A stretch of DNA of 43,514 bases. Source: Gammaproteobacteria bacterium. Lineage in GTDB: Bacteria > Pseudomonadota > Gammaproteobacteria > Chromatiales > Chromatiaceae. The position numbers and the translations under genes are program-made. The stretch is from contig JAGRGU010000028.1 in the NCBI GenBank assembly GCA_020445335.1, positions 24,028 to 67,541 on the forward strand, in the 5' to 3' direction. Positions 35,032 through 42,337 of this stretch are shown piece after piece (position 1 is the first letter of the stretch; every line of letters begins with the position of its first letter). The notes beneath the pieces are model-generated. The model saw only the letters and a list, made by a program, of their open reading frames with translations, searched no databases and was not told the origin of the DNA.

Positions 35032-35798
35032 GGACGCTCTCCCCGCGACTGCACGGCTGCGCTGTGTTGACCCGGATCGCCGGTCATCGCCTCTGCCCGA
35101 TACTTCTCCAGGTGCTGGTCCAACCCCACTCCGAGCCCGTCCCCCTGGAGCGCAACCGGACGGTAACCAACCCTGAAATCGGACGAATCCAGAACCCGCG
35201 CGTCGCCGTCCCTGCGCGCCTCCCGCCCCGATGGGCGCCCAGATTCGTAGCAGTCTATATCGGCAATCGCCCCGCTGGCAGCCACGTCGGCGACCAGCGG
35301 TTTTTCGCGCCGCTGCGCCTGCACGCCGAAACGCGCCAGATAAGCGAGTGCGTGGTCGATGGCCGGTTGAATCTGCGCCTTTACCTCGGCGCGCAGACTG
35401 CCGCCATAATCCTCCAGCACTACCGGCTGCACTCCGATCAGCAGCAACTGCTGCGGATAGTCTCCGAGCATCTCCGCCATCGCCAGCACCTCCTGGAAGC
35501 CGGTCTGGTGCAGGCTGACCTTCTTTGCGCCGAGAAATCTGGGCACCTGGTCACCCTCGACCAGTTTCAACGTGCCGCCGGGCAGACCGTAGTCGACCGC
35601 GTCGAACACTACCAGCAGATCGGCGTCGCGGATCTGCTGCACCAGGTAGATCCCCTGGGTGCCGCCGTCCAGCAGTCGCACGTTATCCTCAAATCGATAG
35701 TGGCGCTGCAGGTGTTCGATCGCGCGCACGCCGAAACCCTCGTCGGCCCAGAGCAGATTGCCTATGCCCAGCAGCAGTACCGAAGGCCGCCCGCTCAT
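35028..35798 (-). CDS. hupD: HupD, hydrogenase-specific maturation endopeptidase
   Basis: 256 residues, HupD/HoxM/HyaD (peptidase M52). It removes the C-terminal peptide from HupL after nickel insertion. The nickel-sensing ligands are visible: Glu in 'GIGNLLWADEGFGVR' (Glu16), Asp in 'VVFDAVDYG' (near residue 64) and His in 'VSLHQTGFQEVL' (near residue 95). It is longer than the usual 165-200 residues, with about 50 extra residues after the 'GDARVL' segment where relatives normally end. The extension is Gly/Asp/Gln-rich and may be dispensable. The start overlaps the hupC stop as ATGA. Its substrate HupL here is interrupted by a stop codon. Confidence 0.93.
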   Translation of the reverse strand: MSGRPSVLLLGIGNLLWADEGFGVRAIEHLQRHYRFEDNVRLLDGGTQGIYLVQQIRDADLLVVFDAVDYGLPGGTLKLVEGDQVPRFLGAKKVSLHQTGFQEVLAMAEMLGDYPQQLLLIGVQPVVLEDYGGSLRAEVKAQIQPAIDHALAYLARFGVQAQRREKPLVADVAASGAIADIDCYESGRPSGREARRDGDARVLDSSDFRVGYRPVALQGDGLGVGLDQHLEKYRAEAMTGDPGQHSAAVQSRGERP

Positions 35799-36478
35799 GG
35801 ACGATCATCCTTGAACATGCGCCAACCGCTGACCATTGTGCTGATCAGGCTCTGGCGCGAGACGATATCCTCGCGGATGGCGACGTATACGTGGATCACC
35901 ACGAAGATGACGATGATCCACATACCCCAGTGGTGCCAGAGGCGCACATCCTGACTCTGCCCGACCAGTGGAATCAGCCAGCCGAAGAGCTGATCCTGCC
36001 AACTCCCCAGACCGCTCTGCTCGGCGTATAGCGCGAAGCCGGTCAGTACCATGGCGATGCCACCGACGGTAATGATTGCCACCATCACCAGATGGGCCAG
36101 CGGGTTATGGCCGACATACTTCTTCGGCTCCTGCTCGAGGAAGGCGTACCAGCGCACCTCGTGCAGCAGCTCGCGCCAGAACGAGAGCCGGTGCAGTGGC
36201 AGGCTGAAGAGTTGACGCGAGTGGCTGTTGCCGACGAAAGCCCAATATATTCGCCCCAGAAAGGCGACCGCGAAGATATAGGCAGCGGCGAAATGGGCGA
36301 AGCGGATATAGCCCATCACGAAATGGTCGCTCGCCTCGCCCGGCAACGTCGGCAGCGGATTGGCGATGAACCAGCCGCTTGCCGCCAGTACCGTAATGGC
36401 GAGCGCATTGATCCAGTGCCACAGCCTTACGGGCGCCTCGTAGACATAGACCGCAGTGCGTTTGATCTCGGTATGCAT
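35795..36478 (-). CDS. hupC: Hydrogenase b-type cytochrome subunit
   Basis: 227 residues from the ATG at 36478; upstream in-frame ATGs fall inside orf64 and are rejected. It is HupC/HoxZ/HyaC, a four- to five-helix membrane protein that binds two hemes and passes electrons from HupS to quinone. Heme-ligand histidines are in 'PVRLWHWINALAITVL' (first helix), 'GYIRFAHFAAAYIFAVAF', and 'DVRLWHHWGMWIIVIFVVIHVYVAIRED' (last helix). A conserved 'GHNPLAHLVMVAIITVGGIAMVLTGFALYAEQ' gives another helix. It anchors the SL dimer to the membrane. It is about 40 bp after orf64 and overlaps hupD. Confidence 0.95.
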   Translation of the reverse strand: MHTEIKRTAVYVYEAPVRLWHWINALAITVLAASGWFIANPLPTLPGEASDHFVMGYIRFAHFAAAYIFAVAFLGRIYWAFVGNSHSRQLFSLPLHRLSFWRELLHEVRWYAFLEQEPKKYVGHNPLAHLVMVAIITVGGIAMVLTGFALYAEQSGLGSWQDQLFGWLIPLVGQSQDVRLWHHWGMWIIVIFVVIHVYVAIREDIVSRQSLISTMVSGWRMFKDDRP

Positions 36479-36518
36479 TATTGACTCCTCGGCCGAAAGT
36501 TCGACCCGGTTGCACGCC

Positions 36519-36713
36519 TCAGGCCCGATAAACCCGGCCGAGCAACACCACGCCGGCGATGATCGCCGGAACGATGAGATAGCCGTGCTGAACGAGCAGG
36601 TGGAGGAAGCCCTGGAACAGGCTCGTATGCTGGTGGGCGCCCACATGCGCCAGAGCGACACCACTGATCGGCATCAATCCGGCCAGCGTGCTGAAACGAA
36701 TCATCTTTCTCAT
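36519..36713 (-). CDS. Small membrane protein inside the hydrogenase operon (orf64)
   Basis: 64 residues, with a strong ribosome site (GGAGAGAGAAGAG) just before the ATG. The N-terminus looks like a signal peptide or first helix ('MIRFSTLAGLMPISGVALAHVG'). A His-containing loop follows ('AHQHTSLFQGFLHLLVQH') and then a second hydrophobic helix ('YLIVPAIIAGVVLLGRVYRA'). It lies between hupL and hupC, where the classical E. coli and Ralstonia operons have no gene. I do not recognise it. The loop bears loose similarity to the His-rich 'FxHLL' segments of HupE/UreJ nickel permeases, but it is far too short to be one. A role in the membrane complex or in nickel supply is speculation. Confidence 0.7.
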   Translation of the reverse strand: MRKMIRFSTLAGLMPISGVALAHVGAHQHTSLFQGFLHLLVQHGYLIVPAIIAGVVLLGRVYRA

Positions 36714-36825
36714 CTCTTCTCTCTCCGAAATGGATATTGCCCAAAGGCTCGTGCGGTTCTCTTCGGGCTCGGCCCCGCTTTGCGTCTCAGTTCCATCCGG
36801 CAGGGGCGGGGCGAACAGTAACGCT

Positions 36826-38622
36826 TCAACGCACCTTCACCTTCGCCAGCTCCTTGCCCGTTTCGCTCATGACGTGGGTCGAACAGGCGAGACAGGGATC
36901 GAAGCTGTGCAGCGTACGCAGGATCTCGACCGGCTCTTCGGCACGCGCCACCTTGGTGTTCATCAGCGACGCCTCGAACGCGCCGATGTTGCCCTGGTTG
37001 TCGCGGGGCGAGCCGTTCCAGGTGGTGGGCACCACGCATTGGTAGTTGTCGATGCGGGTATCCTTGATGCGAATCCAGTGGCCCAGCGCGCCGCGGGGCG
37101 CCTCTGATATTCCGACACCCTTGGCTTCGGCCGGCCAGGTGGATGGATCCCAGTTGTCGACATTGGCGGTGTTGGAGTCGCCCGCCTTGATATTGGCCAT
37201 CAGCTTGTCCATGAAGTAGCGCATCTTGTCGCCCGCCCAGTCCGCCTCCAATGCCCTGGCGGCGGTGCGTCCAAGCGTCGAGAAGAGCGCGTCGACCGGT
37301 ACATCGAGCGTCCTCAAAACAAAGTTGATCTGCTCGGTGATCTCCTCGTGTCCCTGCGCGTAGCCGATCACGTAACGCGCCAGCGGCCCCACCTCCATCG
37401 CGTGTCCACGCCAGCGGGGCGCCTTGATCCAGGAGTACTTGGCCGCCTCGTCGATCTGCTCGATATTGGTGCTGCTGCCGCGCGCATCGGGACCAAGCTC
37501 GAAGTTGGGCTCGGTAACCCCGTCCCAGGGGTGCAGTCCCCTGGATTCGTCGGCGTACCTGTACCAGGAGTGGGGGACGAACTCCTGGATCTCATCCGGA
37601 TTGCGCAGGTCGACCTCGTGCACCTCCTTGAGGTTGCCATTGATGATGGCGCCGCTGGGCATCATCAGGTTGGACGGCGAGTAGTCGTTGGCCCGATCCG
37701 GGATGTCGCCGTAGGCGAGAACGTTGCTGCCCGACAGCCCACCCCCATAGAGCCAACCCTTGTAGAACTGGGCGACGGCGAGGATATCCGGGATGTAGAC
37801 GTTCTTGATGAACTCCCGGCTCTGCTCGATGATCGACGAGATCTGGTTCAGGTTGACCATGTTCAGACCGCCGACCGATCCAACCCCGTCGACGTTGATC
37901 GGACAGGGGACGCCGCCGACCAGCCAGTTGGGGTGCGGATCCTTGCCACCGAAGATGGTGCGGATCTTCATGATCTCTTTTTGGAAATCGAGCGCCTCCA
38001 GGTAGTGGGTCACCGCCATCAGGTCAGCCTCCGGCGGCAGTAGGTAGGCCGGATTGCTCCAATAGCCATTCTTGAAGGGGCCGAGTTGGCCGCTTTCGAC
38101 GAACCGTTTCAGCCGATTCTGGATATCGTGGAATTAGCCCGGCGAGGATTTGGCGTGCCGCGGCGAAACCTTCTGCTGCAGCTCCGAGGTCGCCCTGGGG
38201 TCGGCCTTGAGCGCGTTGACCGGGTTGACCCAGTCGAGCGCGTGCAGATGATAGAAATGGACCAGATGATCGTGCACCTGCAGCGTCAGCTGCATGATGT
38301 TGCGGATCGAGTTGGCATTCTCGGGAATCTGTATGCCGAGCGCGTCCTCCACCGCGCGTACAGAAGTGAGCGCGTGGGTACCGGTGCAGACACCGCAGAT
38401 CCGCTGGGTGAAGGCCCAGGCGTCGCGTGGATCGCGTCCCTTCAGAATCACCTCCAGCCCACGCCACATGGTACCGGTCGAGACTGCATTGCGGATGATG
38501 TTGTCGTCGTCGACGTTGACCTCGCAGCGCATGTGCCCTTCGATGCGGGTAACCGGGTCGACCACCACACGGCGCCCCGAGTCATCCAGTTTGTAGCCGT
38601 TCGGTGTCGTTTTCATGCTCAT
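36826..38622 (-). pseudogene. hupL: Uptake [NiFe]-hydrogenase large subunit, interrupted by an in-frame stop
   Basis: HupL/HoxG/HyaB, the catalytic subunit that splits H2. The frame spans 599 codons, full family length, but codon 163 is TAA (38134-38136). Both sides are in the same frame and read through as normal HupL: 'SSPG' before the stop, then '[25 protein letters not shown]'; relatives have Tyr at the stop position. Nickel ligands are intact: 'RICGVCTG' (Cys76, Cys79) and C-terminal 'DPCLACSTH' (Cys577, Cys580), followed by the 15-residue peptide '[15 protein letters not shown]' that HupD would remove. Its ATG overlaps the hupS stop. Either the gene is freshly inactivated or the base is a sequencing or assembly error. 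Downstream translation could restart at the ATG of '[10 protein letters not shown]' (38019), but the product would lack half of the active site. Confidence 0.9.
38134..38136 (-). other. In-frame TAA stop within hupL
   Basis: The codon after Gly162 reads TAA on the minus strand. A change in only the third base would give TAT or TAC (Tyr), the residue expected from related large subunits. No frameshift is involved: frames on either side are identical. Confidence 0.9.
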
Positions 38623-39698
38623 TGTTCGCGGTCTCCTCTCTTCTGTGCGGTCTTGATCGCCGTGACTGCGGCGTGTGCAGCGGCGGCGGCGCCGACTATT
38701 CCGGCGGCGGCGACACCGACCTTGTCAGCGTTGGCCTCTACGCCGAACTGGTGGGTGTCGGTGACATGCTGGTAGAAGGAGCCCTTGTCCCAGAAGCCAT
38801 CCTCGGAGCAGCCGATGCAGGGATGGCCCGCCTGGATCGGGAATGAGAGACCGCCGTTCCAGCGCACCGTGGAGCAGGCGTTGTAGGTGGTGGGCCCCTT
38901 GCAGCCCATCTTGTAGAGGCAGTACCCCTTGCGTGCCGACTCGTCATCCCAGGATTCGACGAACTGCCCCGCGTCGAAGTGCGGCCGCCGGTAGCACTTG
39001 TCGTGGATGCGCTGGCTGTAGAACATTTTTGGGCGCCCCTGACGATCCAGCTCCGGGAACTTTTCGAAGGTGAGGATGTAGGTGATCACCGCCGTCATCA
39101 CCTCAGCGATGGGCGGACAGCCCGGCACCTTGATGATCGGCTTGTCGGCGATACCCGGCACCTTGTGCACCGGCGTGGCCCGGGTGGGGTTGGGCCGCGC
39201 CGCCTGGACGCAGCCCCAGGAGGCGCAGGATCCCCAGGAGATGATCGCCTTACAGTGGTTGGCGGCGTGGTGCAGCTGATCGAGGAAGGGACGGCCGGCG
39301 ATGATGCAGGACATCCCCTCCTGGTTCAGCGGCGGATTGCCCTCCACCGCGAGAATGAAGTTGCCGTCGTAACGTTCGATCGTCTCCTCGACGATCGCTT
39401 CGGCCTGGTGACCGGCCGCTGCCATGATGGTGTCATCGTAATCGAGCGAGATCATCGACAGCACCACATCCTTGGCCAGCGGATGTGCGGAACGGATGAA
39501 GGATTCGGAGCAGCAGGTGCACTCCAGGCCGTGCAGCCAGAGCACAGGAATGCGCGGTTTGGTCTCCATCGCCTCGGCGATGCGCGGCACCATCGCCGGT
39601 CCCAGTCCCAGCGCCGAGGCGGTCAGGCTGCAGAATTTCAGAAAGCTGCGGCGGGTGATCCCCTGCCGCCGCATGACATGGTAAAAGGTTTCGGTCAT
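38619..39698 (-). CDS. hupS: Uptake [NiFe]-hydrogenase small subunit, oxygen-tolerant type
   Basis: 359 residues from the ATG at 39698, after GGGGGAG. The Tat signal is 'ITRRSFLKF' (residues 14-22) with 'ASALGLGP' and cleavage near 'AEAMETK'. The proximal cluster has six cysteines: Cys60, Cys62 and Cys63 in '[10 protein letters not shown]', Cys158 and Cys163 in 'SCASWGC', and Cys194 in 'VPGCPP'. These correspond to Cys17, 19, 20, 115, 120 and 149 of E. coli HyaA, and the two extra cysteines mark the [4Fe-3S] cluster of oxygen-tolerant enzymes. Medial and distal cluster residues follow ('[15 protein letters not shown]', '[11 protein letters not shown]', '[16 protein letters not shown]'). A C-terminal hydrophobic helix ('[19 protein letters not shown]') anchors it in the membrane. 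It is expressed from the sigma-54 promoter at 39773. Confidence 0.96.
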   Translation of the reverse strand: MTETFYHVMRRQGITRRSFLKFCSLTASALGLGPAMVPRIAEAMETKPRIPVLWLHGLECTCCSESFIRSAHPLAKDVVLSMISLDYDDTIMAAAGHQAEAIVEETIERYDGNFILAVEGNPPLNQEGMSCIIAGRPFLDQLHHAANHCKAIISWGSCASWGCVQAARPNPTRATPVHKVPGIADKPIIKVPGCPPIAEVMTAVITYILTFEKFPELDRQGRPKMFYSQRIHDKCYRRPHFDAGQFVESWDDESARKGYCLYKMGCKGPTTYNACSTVRWNGGLSFPIQAGHPCIGCSEDGFWDKGSFYQHVTDTHQFGVEANADKVGVAAAGIVGAAAAAHAAVTAIKTAQKRGDREQ

Positions 39699-39772
39699 CA
39701 CGCTACTCCCCCGAGAGTCGGAAATTTCGATGCGCATCTAGTTATCGCTTTGCACGCATCTGCCGGAGTAGC

Positions 39773-39788
39773 AGCAACTGCTATGCCA
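39773..39788 (-). promoter_or_regulatory. Sigma-54 promoter of the hup/hyp/hox operon
   Basis: On the minus strand TGGCATAGCAGTTGCT has the -24 GG and -12 GC elements with the required 10-bp gap. Transcription would start near 39762, about 65 bp before hupS. Between the promoter and the upstream inverted repeat is an AT-rich tract (39789-39866) with a two-mismatch IHF-like site at 39804-39816. Confidence 0.8.
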
Positions 39789-39884
39789 CAGTTAATTAGT
39801 CAATTTAAAACAGTTACTTATATATTTTACTTTATTTTTTCCTGGTTTCTTAGCAGGCAGTTTTCTTTGAATTCCACTTAAAAA

Positions 39885-39901
39885 TGGAAACCTTGTTTCC
39901 A
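39885..39901. promoter_or_regulatory. Candidate HoxA upstream activating site before hupS
   Basis: TGGAAAC-CTT-GTTTCCA is a perfect 7-3-7 inverted repeat. Its promoter-distal half-site begins 122 bp from the sigma-54 element, exactly the spacing of the matching site near orf67. HoxA assignment is inference. The rest of the intergenic region (39902-40075) shows nothing else I can name. Confidence 0.6.
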
Positions 39902-40075
39902 CATCGATAAGTCAGATTGCCAGCCGTTCCAACCACAGCGCGTCAAGTGGCGGTCGCACCGCCGACAAGGTGCGCTCCCGGACTCAAGGATGCACTACCA
40001 ATCGGCGGGATCAGGAGAGGTGAGAGTCGTCGACTGCACTGCCGTAGGCGTCACAGCCGCTGCCGAAGCTTGGTT

Positions 40076-40642
40076 TCATTCCGGCGCTATGAAGGAGCCG
40101 CGCAGAAGATCGCGGCGCGTGAGCGCTTCCGGCTCTGCCCGAGTCGCCAGTTCCACCTCCAGCCGTTCCGGCAGATATGGATTCGCTGCGGCGCTCAGGA
40201 TCCTCCCCGGCGACTCCCCGGCATATCGGTTGCCGTCCGACCCGCCCGCCTCCACCATCATCGCCCGCAGAAAGCTCTGCGCGGCCTCCCGCGCATGCTC
40301 CTGTGAGCGGAAGTCGTACATTGACGAATAGAGCGAATGGGCCTGGTAGCAGCCGATGCCATCCACTCGGTTGAGCATAAAAAGGAAATTGCTGGCCGGA
40401 AAACGATGCTCCTGTTTGCTGCCGGGCTTCAGGCCGATCCAATCCTCCTCCTTGGCCGGCAACAGGATCAGGTTCATCAGCCATGGGGTGATCAGGATAC
40501 CGACAACCCGCCCCCGGTACAGCTGAAACCCGAAGCACTCCACCCGTAATCGGTTGTTGAGAACAGGTATCCCGGCCAACTGTTCATGGTGAAGACGAGT
40601 GAACGCGGCAGCCACCCTCGCGGCATTCTGTTGCGGGTCCAT
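40076..40642 (-). CDS. HybE/HupJ-family hydrogenase assembly chaperone (copy 2)
   Basis: 188 residues, a paralog of the HupJ at 32920. Shared core: 'LAGIPVLNNRLRVECFGFQLYRGRVVGILITPWLMNLILLPAKEEDWIGLKPGSKQEHRFPASNFLFMLN' and 'YQAHSLYSSMYDFRSQEHAREAAQSFLRAMM'. The C-terminus has 'LTRRDLLRGSFI', again a Tat-like twin-arginine motif. It overlaps the HypC-type gene upstream (TGATG) and ends about 290 bp before the hupS promoter on the same strand. The two copies are clearly diverged, so they may serve different partners or different oxygen conditions; this is inference. Confidence 0.85.
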   Translation of the reverse strand: MDPQQNAARVAAAFTRLHHEQLAGIPVLNNRLRVECFGFQLYRGRVVGILITPWLMNLILLPAKEEDWIGLKPGSKQEHRFPASNFLFMLNRVDGIGCYQAHSLYSSMYDFRSQEHAREAAQSFLRAMMVEAGGSDGNRYAGESPGRILSAAANPYLPERLEVELATRAEPEALTRRDLLRGSFIAPE

Positions 40643-40938
40643 CAGAACACCTCGGAGGGATTACGACCGCCACTGCTGATGGCGGGAAAAAAGTGCTCTA
40701 CGTCGATCGCCTGAGCACCCTGCATGATTGCCTGCAGGCCATCCAACGCCAGGTTGATCTGCCGCGCGTCGCGCCCATCGATCACTTCGCGCGCAGAACC
40801 GAGAAAAGTGAGCAACCAAACCCCCGTCGGCTGCGGGCCGACCAGCATCAGGTTGACCTGCTCACGGCCGTTGCGCCCCTCGCACAGCGCCGTCAATTCA
40901 CCGCCTTCGACCACCCGGACAGGGATGCCTAGGCACAT
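40642..40938 (-). CDS. hupF: HypC-family chaperone paralog (HupF/HoxL-like)
   Basis: 98 residues beginning MCLGIPVRVVE, the conserved HypC start with Cys2. 'LVGPQPTGVWLLTFLGSAREVIDGRDARQINLALDGLQAIM' follows. The C-terminal extension of about 20 residues beyond the usual HypC length is typical of HupF/HoxL, the paralogs dedicated to the uptake-hydrogenase large subunit, especially at raised oxygen. It overlaps orf67 upstream by 10 bp and the HybE-type gene downstream. With hypC at 31289, the locus has both versions, as in Ralstonia and Rhizobium. Confidence 0.88.
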   Translation of the reverse strand: MCLGIPVRVVEGGELTALCEGRNGREQVNLMLVGPQPTGVWLLTFLGSAREVIDGRDARQINLALDGLQAIMQGAQAIDVEHFFPAISSGGRNPSEVF

Positions 40939-41132
40939 AACGCCTGTACCTCCCGCTCCGCTCTGCGCCGCCAGTTGCCGCTGCGTTCCCTGGTCATCCG
41001 CCGCGACCCGCTGCCCGGCGACTTCAGCCCGTCAACCGGCGGTAGCGGAATCTGATCGCGATCATCCACTTCCGCATCGAATGGCTTCAGACGCTTCTCC
41101 AGCCCAAAAAAATCAATATCCCTCTTTGTCAT
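40929..41132 (-). CDS. Unknown small basic protein heading the upstream hydrogenase operon (orf67)
   Basis: 67 residues from the ATG at 41132, with GGAG upstream; a GTG at 41153 would add 7 residues. It is not recognised. The N-terminal half is 'MTKRDIDFFGLEKRLKPFDAEVDDRDQIPLPPVDGL' and the C-terminal half is strongly basic ('RRMTRERSGNWRRRAEREV'). No signal peptide or membrane segment is present. It is the first gene behind the second sigma-54 promoter and overlaps hupF, so it is very likely translated and linked to hydrogenase biogenesis. Function unknown. Confidence 0.6.
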   Translation of the reverse strand: MTKRDIDFFGLEKRLKPFDAEVDDRDQIPLPPVDGLKSPGSGSRRMTRERSGNWRRRAEREVQALCA

Positions 41133-41208
41133 AAGGAGCTCTCCAAAGATCACTGGTCATGCCGGTAGTCGCTGTTCACTATTTCAGTACCGTGGAGAGT
41201 AGAGCCTT

Positions 41209-41224
41209 AGCAAACATGGGGCCA
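41209..41224 (-). promoter_or_regulatory. Sigma-54 promoter of the orf67-hupF-hybE2 operon
   Basis: On the minus strand TGGCCCCATGTTTGCT matches the consensus, with exact GG-N10-GC spacing and a full TTGCT box. Transcription would start near 41198, about 66 bp before the orf67 ATG, almost the same leader length as for hupS. Confidence 0.8.
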
Positions 41225-41242
41225 TATGTGTATTTCTAAACT

Positions 41243-41255
41243 AATCAACCAGTTA
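41243..41255. promoter_or_regulatory. IHF binding site between activator site and promoter
   Basis: AATCAACCAGTTA is a perfect match to the IHF consensus WATCAANNNNTTR. It lies about 50 bp upstream of the expected start, the place where IHF bends DNA to let a sigma-54 activator touch the polymerase. Confidence 0.65.
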
Positions 41256-41320
41256 ACAAGATACCTCTGATTTTGGATCGAATATGGGAGAGCAACTGTT
41301 GGTAGCTCGTGTTTCGACTA

Positions 41321-41337
41321 TGAAAAGTTGGTTTCCA
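41321..41337. promoter_or_regulatory. Candidate HoxA upstream activating site before orf67
   Basis: TGAAAAG-TTG-GTTTCCA has the same 7-3-7 layout as the site before hupS; the promoter-distal half (GTTTCCA, extended to GTTTCCACA) is identical and the other half matches 5 of 7. Its distance to the sigma-54 element is also exactly 122 bp. Confidence 0.55.
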
Positions 41338-41446
41338 CAACATTCGGGGCAGGACCAACCAGCGGCCGATTTTCCCAGGCCGGCGGATCCGTTAAGCTCT
41401 GCTGCCAGCGGCAGGGCAGCACGCCATAATAGAGGAGCCCAAGACG

Positions 41447-42337
41447 ATGTTCGACAGAAGCAGCCTGCTGCGCTGGATCCCTGCGCTTTTCGTGCTGATC
41501 TGGTCGACCGGATTCATCGGCGCCAAGTTCGGCCTGCGTTACGCCGAACCCTTCACCTTGTTGTCGCTCCGCATGTACCTGACGCTGGTGGTCTTTCTGC
41601 TGCTGATTCGCCACTACCGGGCACGCTGGCCGGATCGCCGCGGCGCGTTGCACTCGCTCGCCGTCGGCGTGCTGGTGCACACCTGCTATCTCGGTGGTGT
41701 TTTCGCCGCCATCAAGGCCGGCATGGCGGCCGGCATGGCGGCGCTGCTGGTTGGACTGCAGCCGGTGCTGACCGCGCTGCTGGCCTGGCTCTGGATGGGC
41801 GAGAGGATCACGCTGCGGCAATTGGCGGGACTGGTGCTCGGTCTGGCCGGCGTCGCCGTGGTGCTGATTCTCGGTCGTGCACGGCTATTCGACTTCGGCT
41901 TTCCGCCGGAGGCGCTGCTGTTCACGCTGATCGCGCTCTGCGGTATCACCGTAGGCACGCTCTACCAGAAGCGCTTCTGCGGTGGCGTCAACCTGCTGAC
42001 CGGCACCTTCTTCCAGTTTCTTGCCACCGCGGTCGCCATGTCGCTGCTGTCGCTGCTGTTCGAGACGCGCGAGGTCGAATGGACTGCGACGCTGGTGGTG
42101 ACGCTGCTGTGGCTGGTGCTGGGACTCTCCGTCGGCGCAATCCTGCTGCTGATGCGGATGCTCCGCGAGGGCGAGGCGGCGCGCGTGGCGAGCTACTTCT
42201 ACCTGACGCCGCCGGTCACCGCGCTGATGGCCTGGCTACTGTTCGACGAGCAGCTGACAGTATGGGCCGCCGGCGGCATCCTGCTCACTGCGCTCGGGGT
42301 CTACCTGGTGGTCGCGAGAAGAGCACTGAGGCCGTAA
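41447..42337 (+). CDS. DMT-superfamily (EamA) transporter
   Basis: 296 residues with ten hydrophobic segments in two EamA repeats. The first is 'ALFVLIWSTGFIGAKFGLRYAEPFTLLSLRMYLTLVVFLLL', the family's usual opening. The second half shows 'TLIALCGITVGTLYQKRFCGGVNLLTGTFFQFLATAVAMSLLSLLF' and 'ASYFYLTPPVTALMAWLLFDEQLTVWAAGGILLTALGVYLVV'. These are drug/metabolite exporters, often for amino acids or related metabolites. GAGGAG before the ATG supports the start. It is divergent from the orf67 operon, and the candidate HoxA site lies 110 bp upstream of its start codon, although nothing shows that it is co-regulated. Substrate unknown. Confidence 0.9.
   Translation: MFDRSSLLRWIPALFVLIWSTGFIGAKFGLRYAEPFTLLSLRMYLTLVVFLLLIRHYRARWPDRRGALHSLAVGVLVHTCYLGGVFAAIKAGMAAGMAALLVGLQPVLTALLAWLWMGERITLRQLAGLVLGLAGVAVVLILGRARLFDFGFPPEALLFTLIALCGITVGTLYQKRFCGGVNLLTGTFFQFLATAVAMSLLSLLFETREVEWTATLVVTLLWLVLGLSVGAILLLMRMLREGEAARVASYFYLTPPVTALMAWLLFDEQLTVWAAGGILLTALGVYLVVARRALRP

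Noticed and set aside
38134..38136. Recoding of the hupL stop as selenocysteine or pyrrolysine
   Set aside because: Those use TGA and TAG, and relatives have Tyr rather than Cys or Lys here. TAA with a one-base difference from Tyr points to mutation or error.
39699..41446. TTG-N5-CAA sites described for HupR in purple bacteria
   Set aside because: I could not find a clean copy near either promoter; the 7-3-7 inverted repeat is the better-supported candidate.
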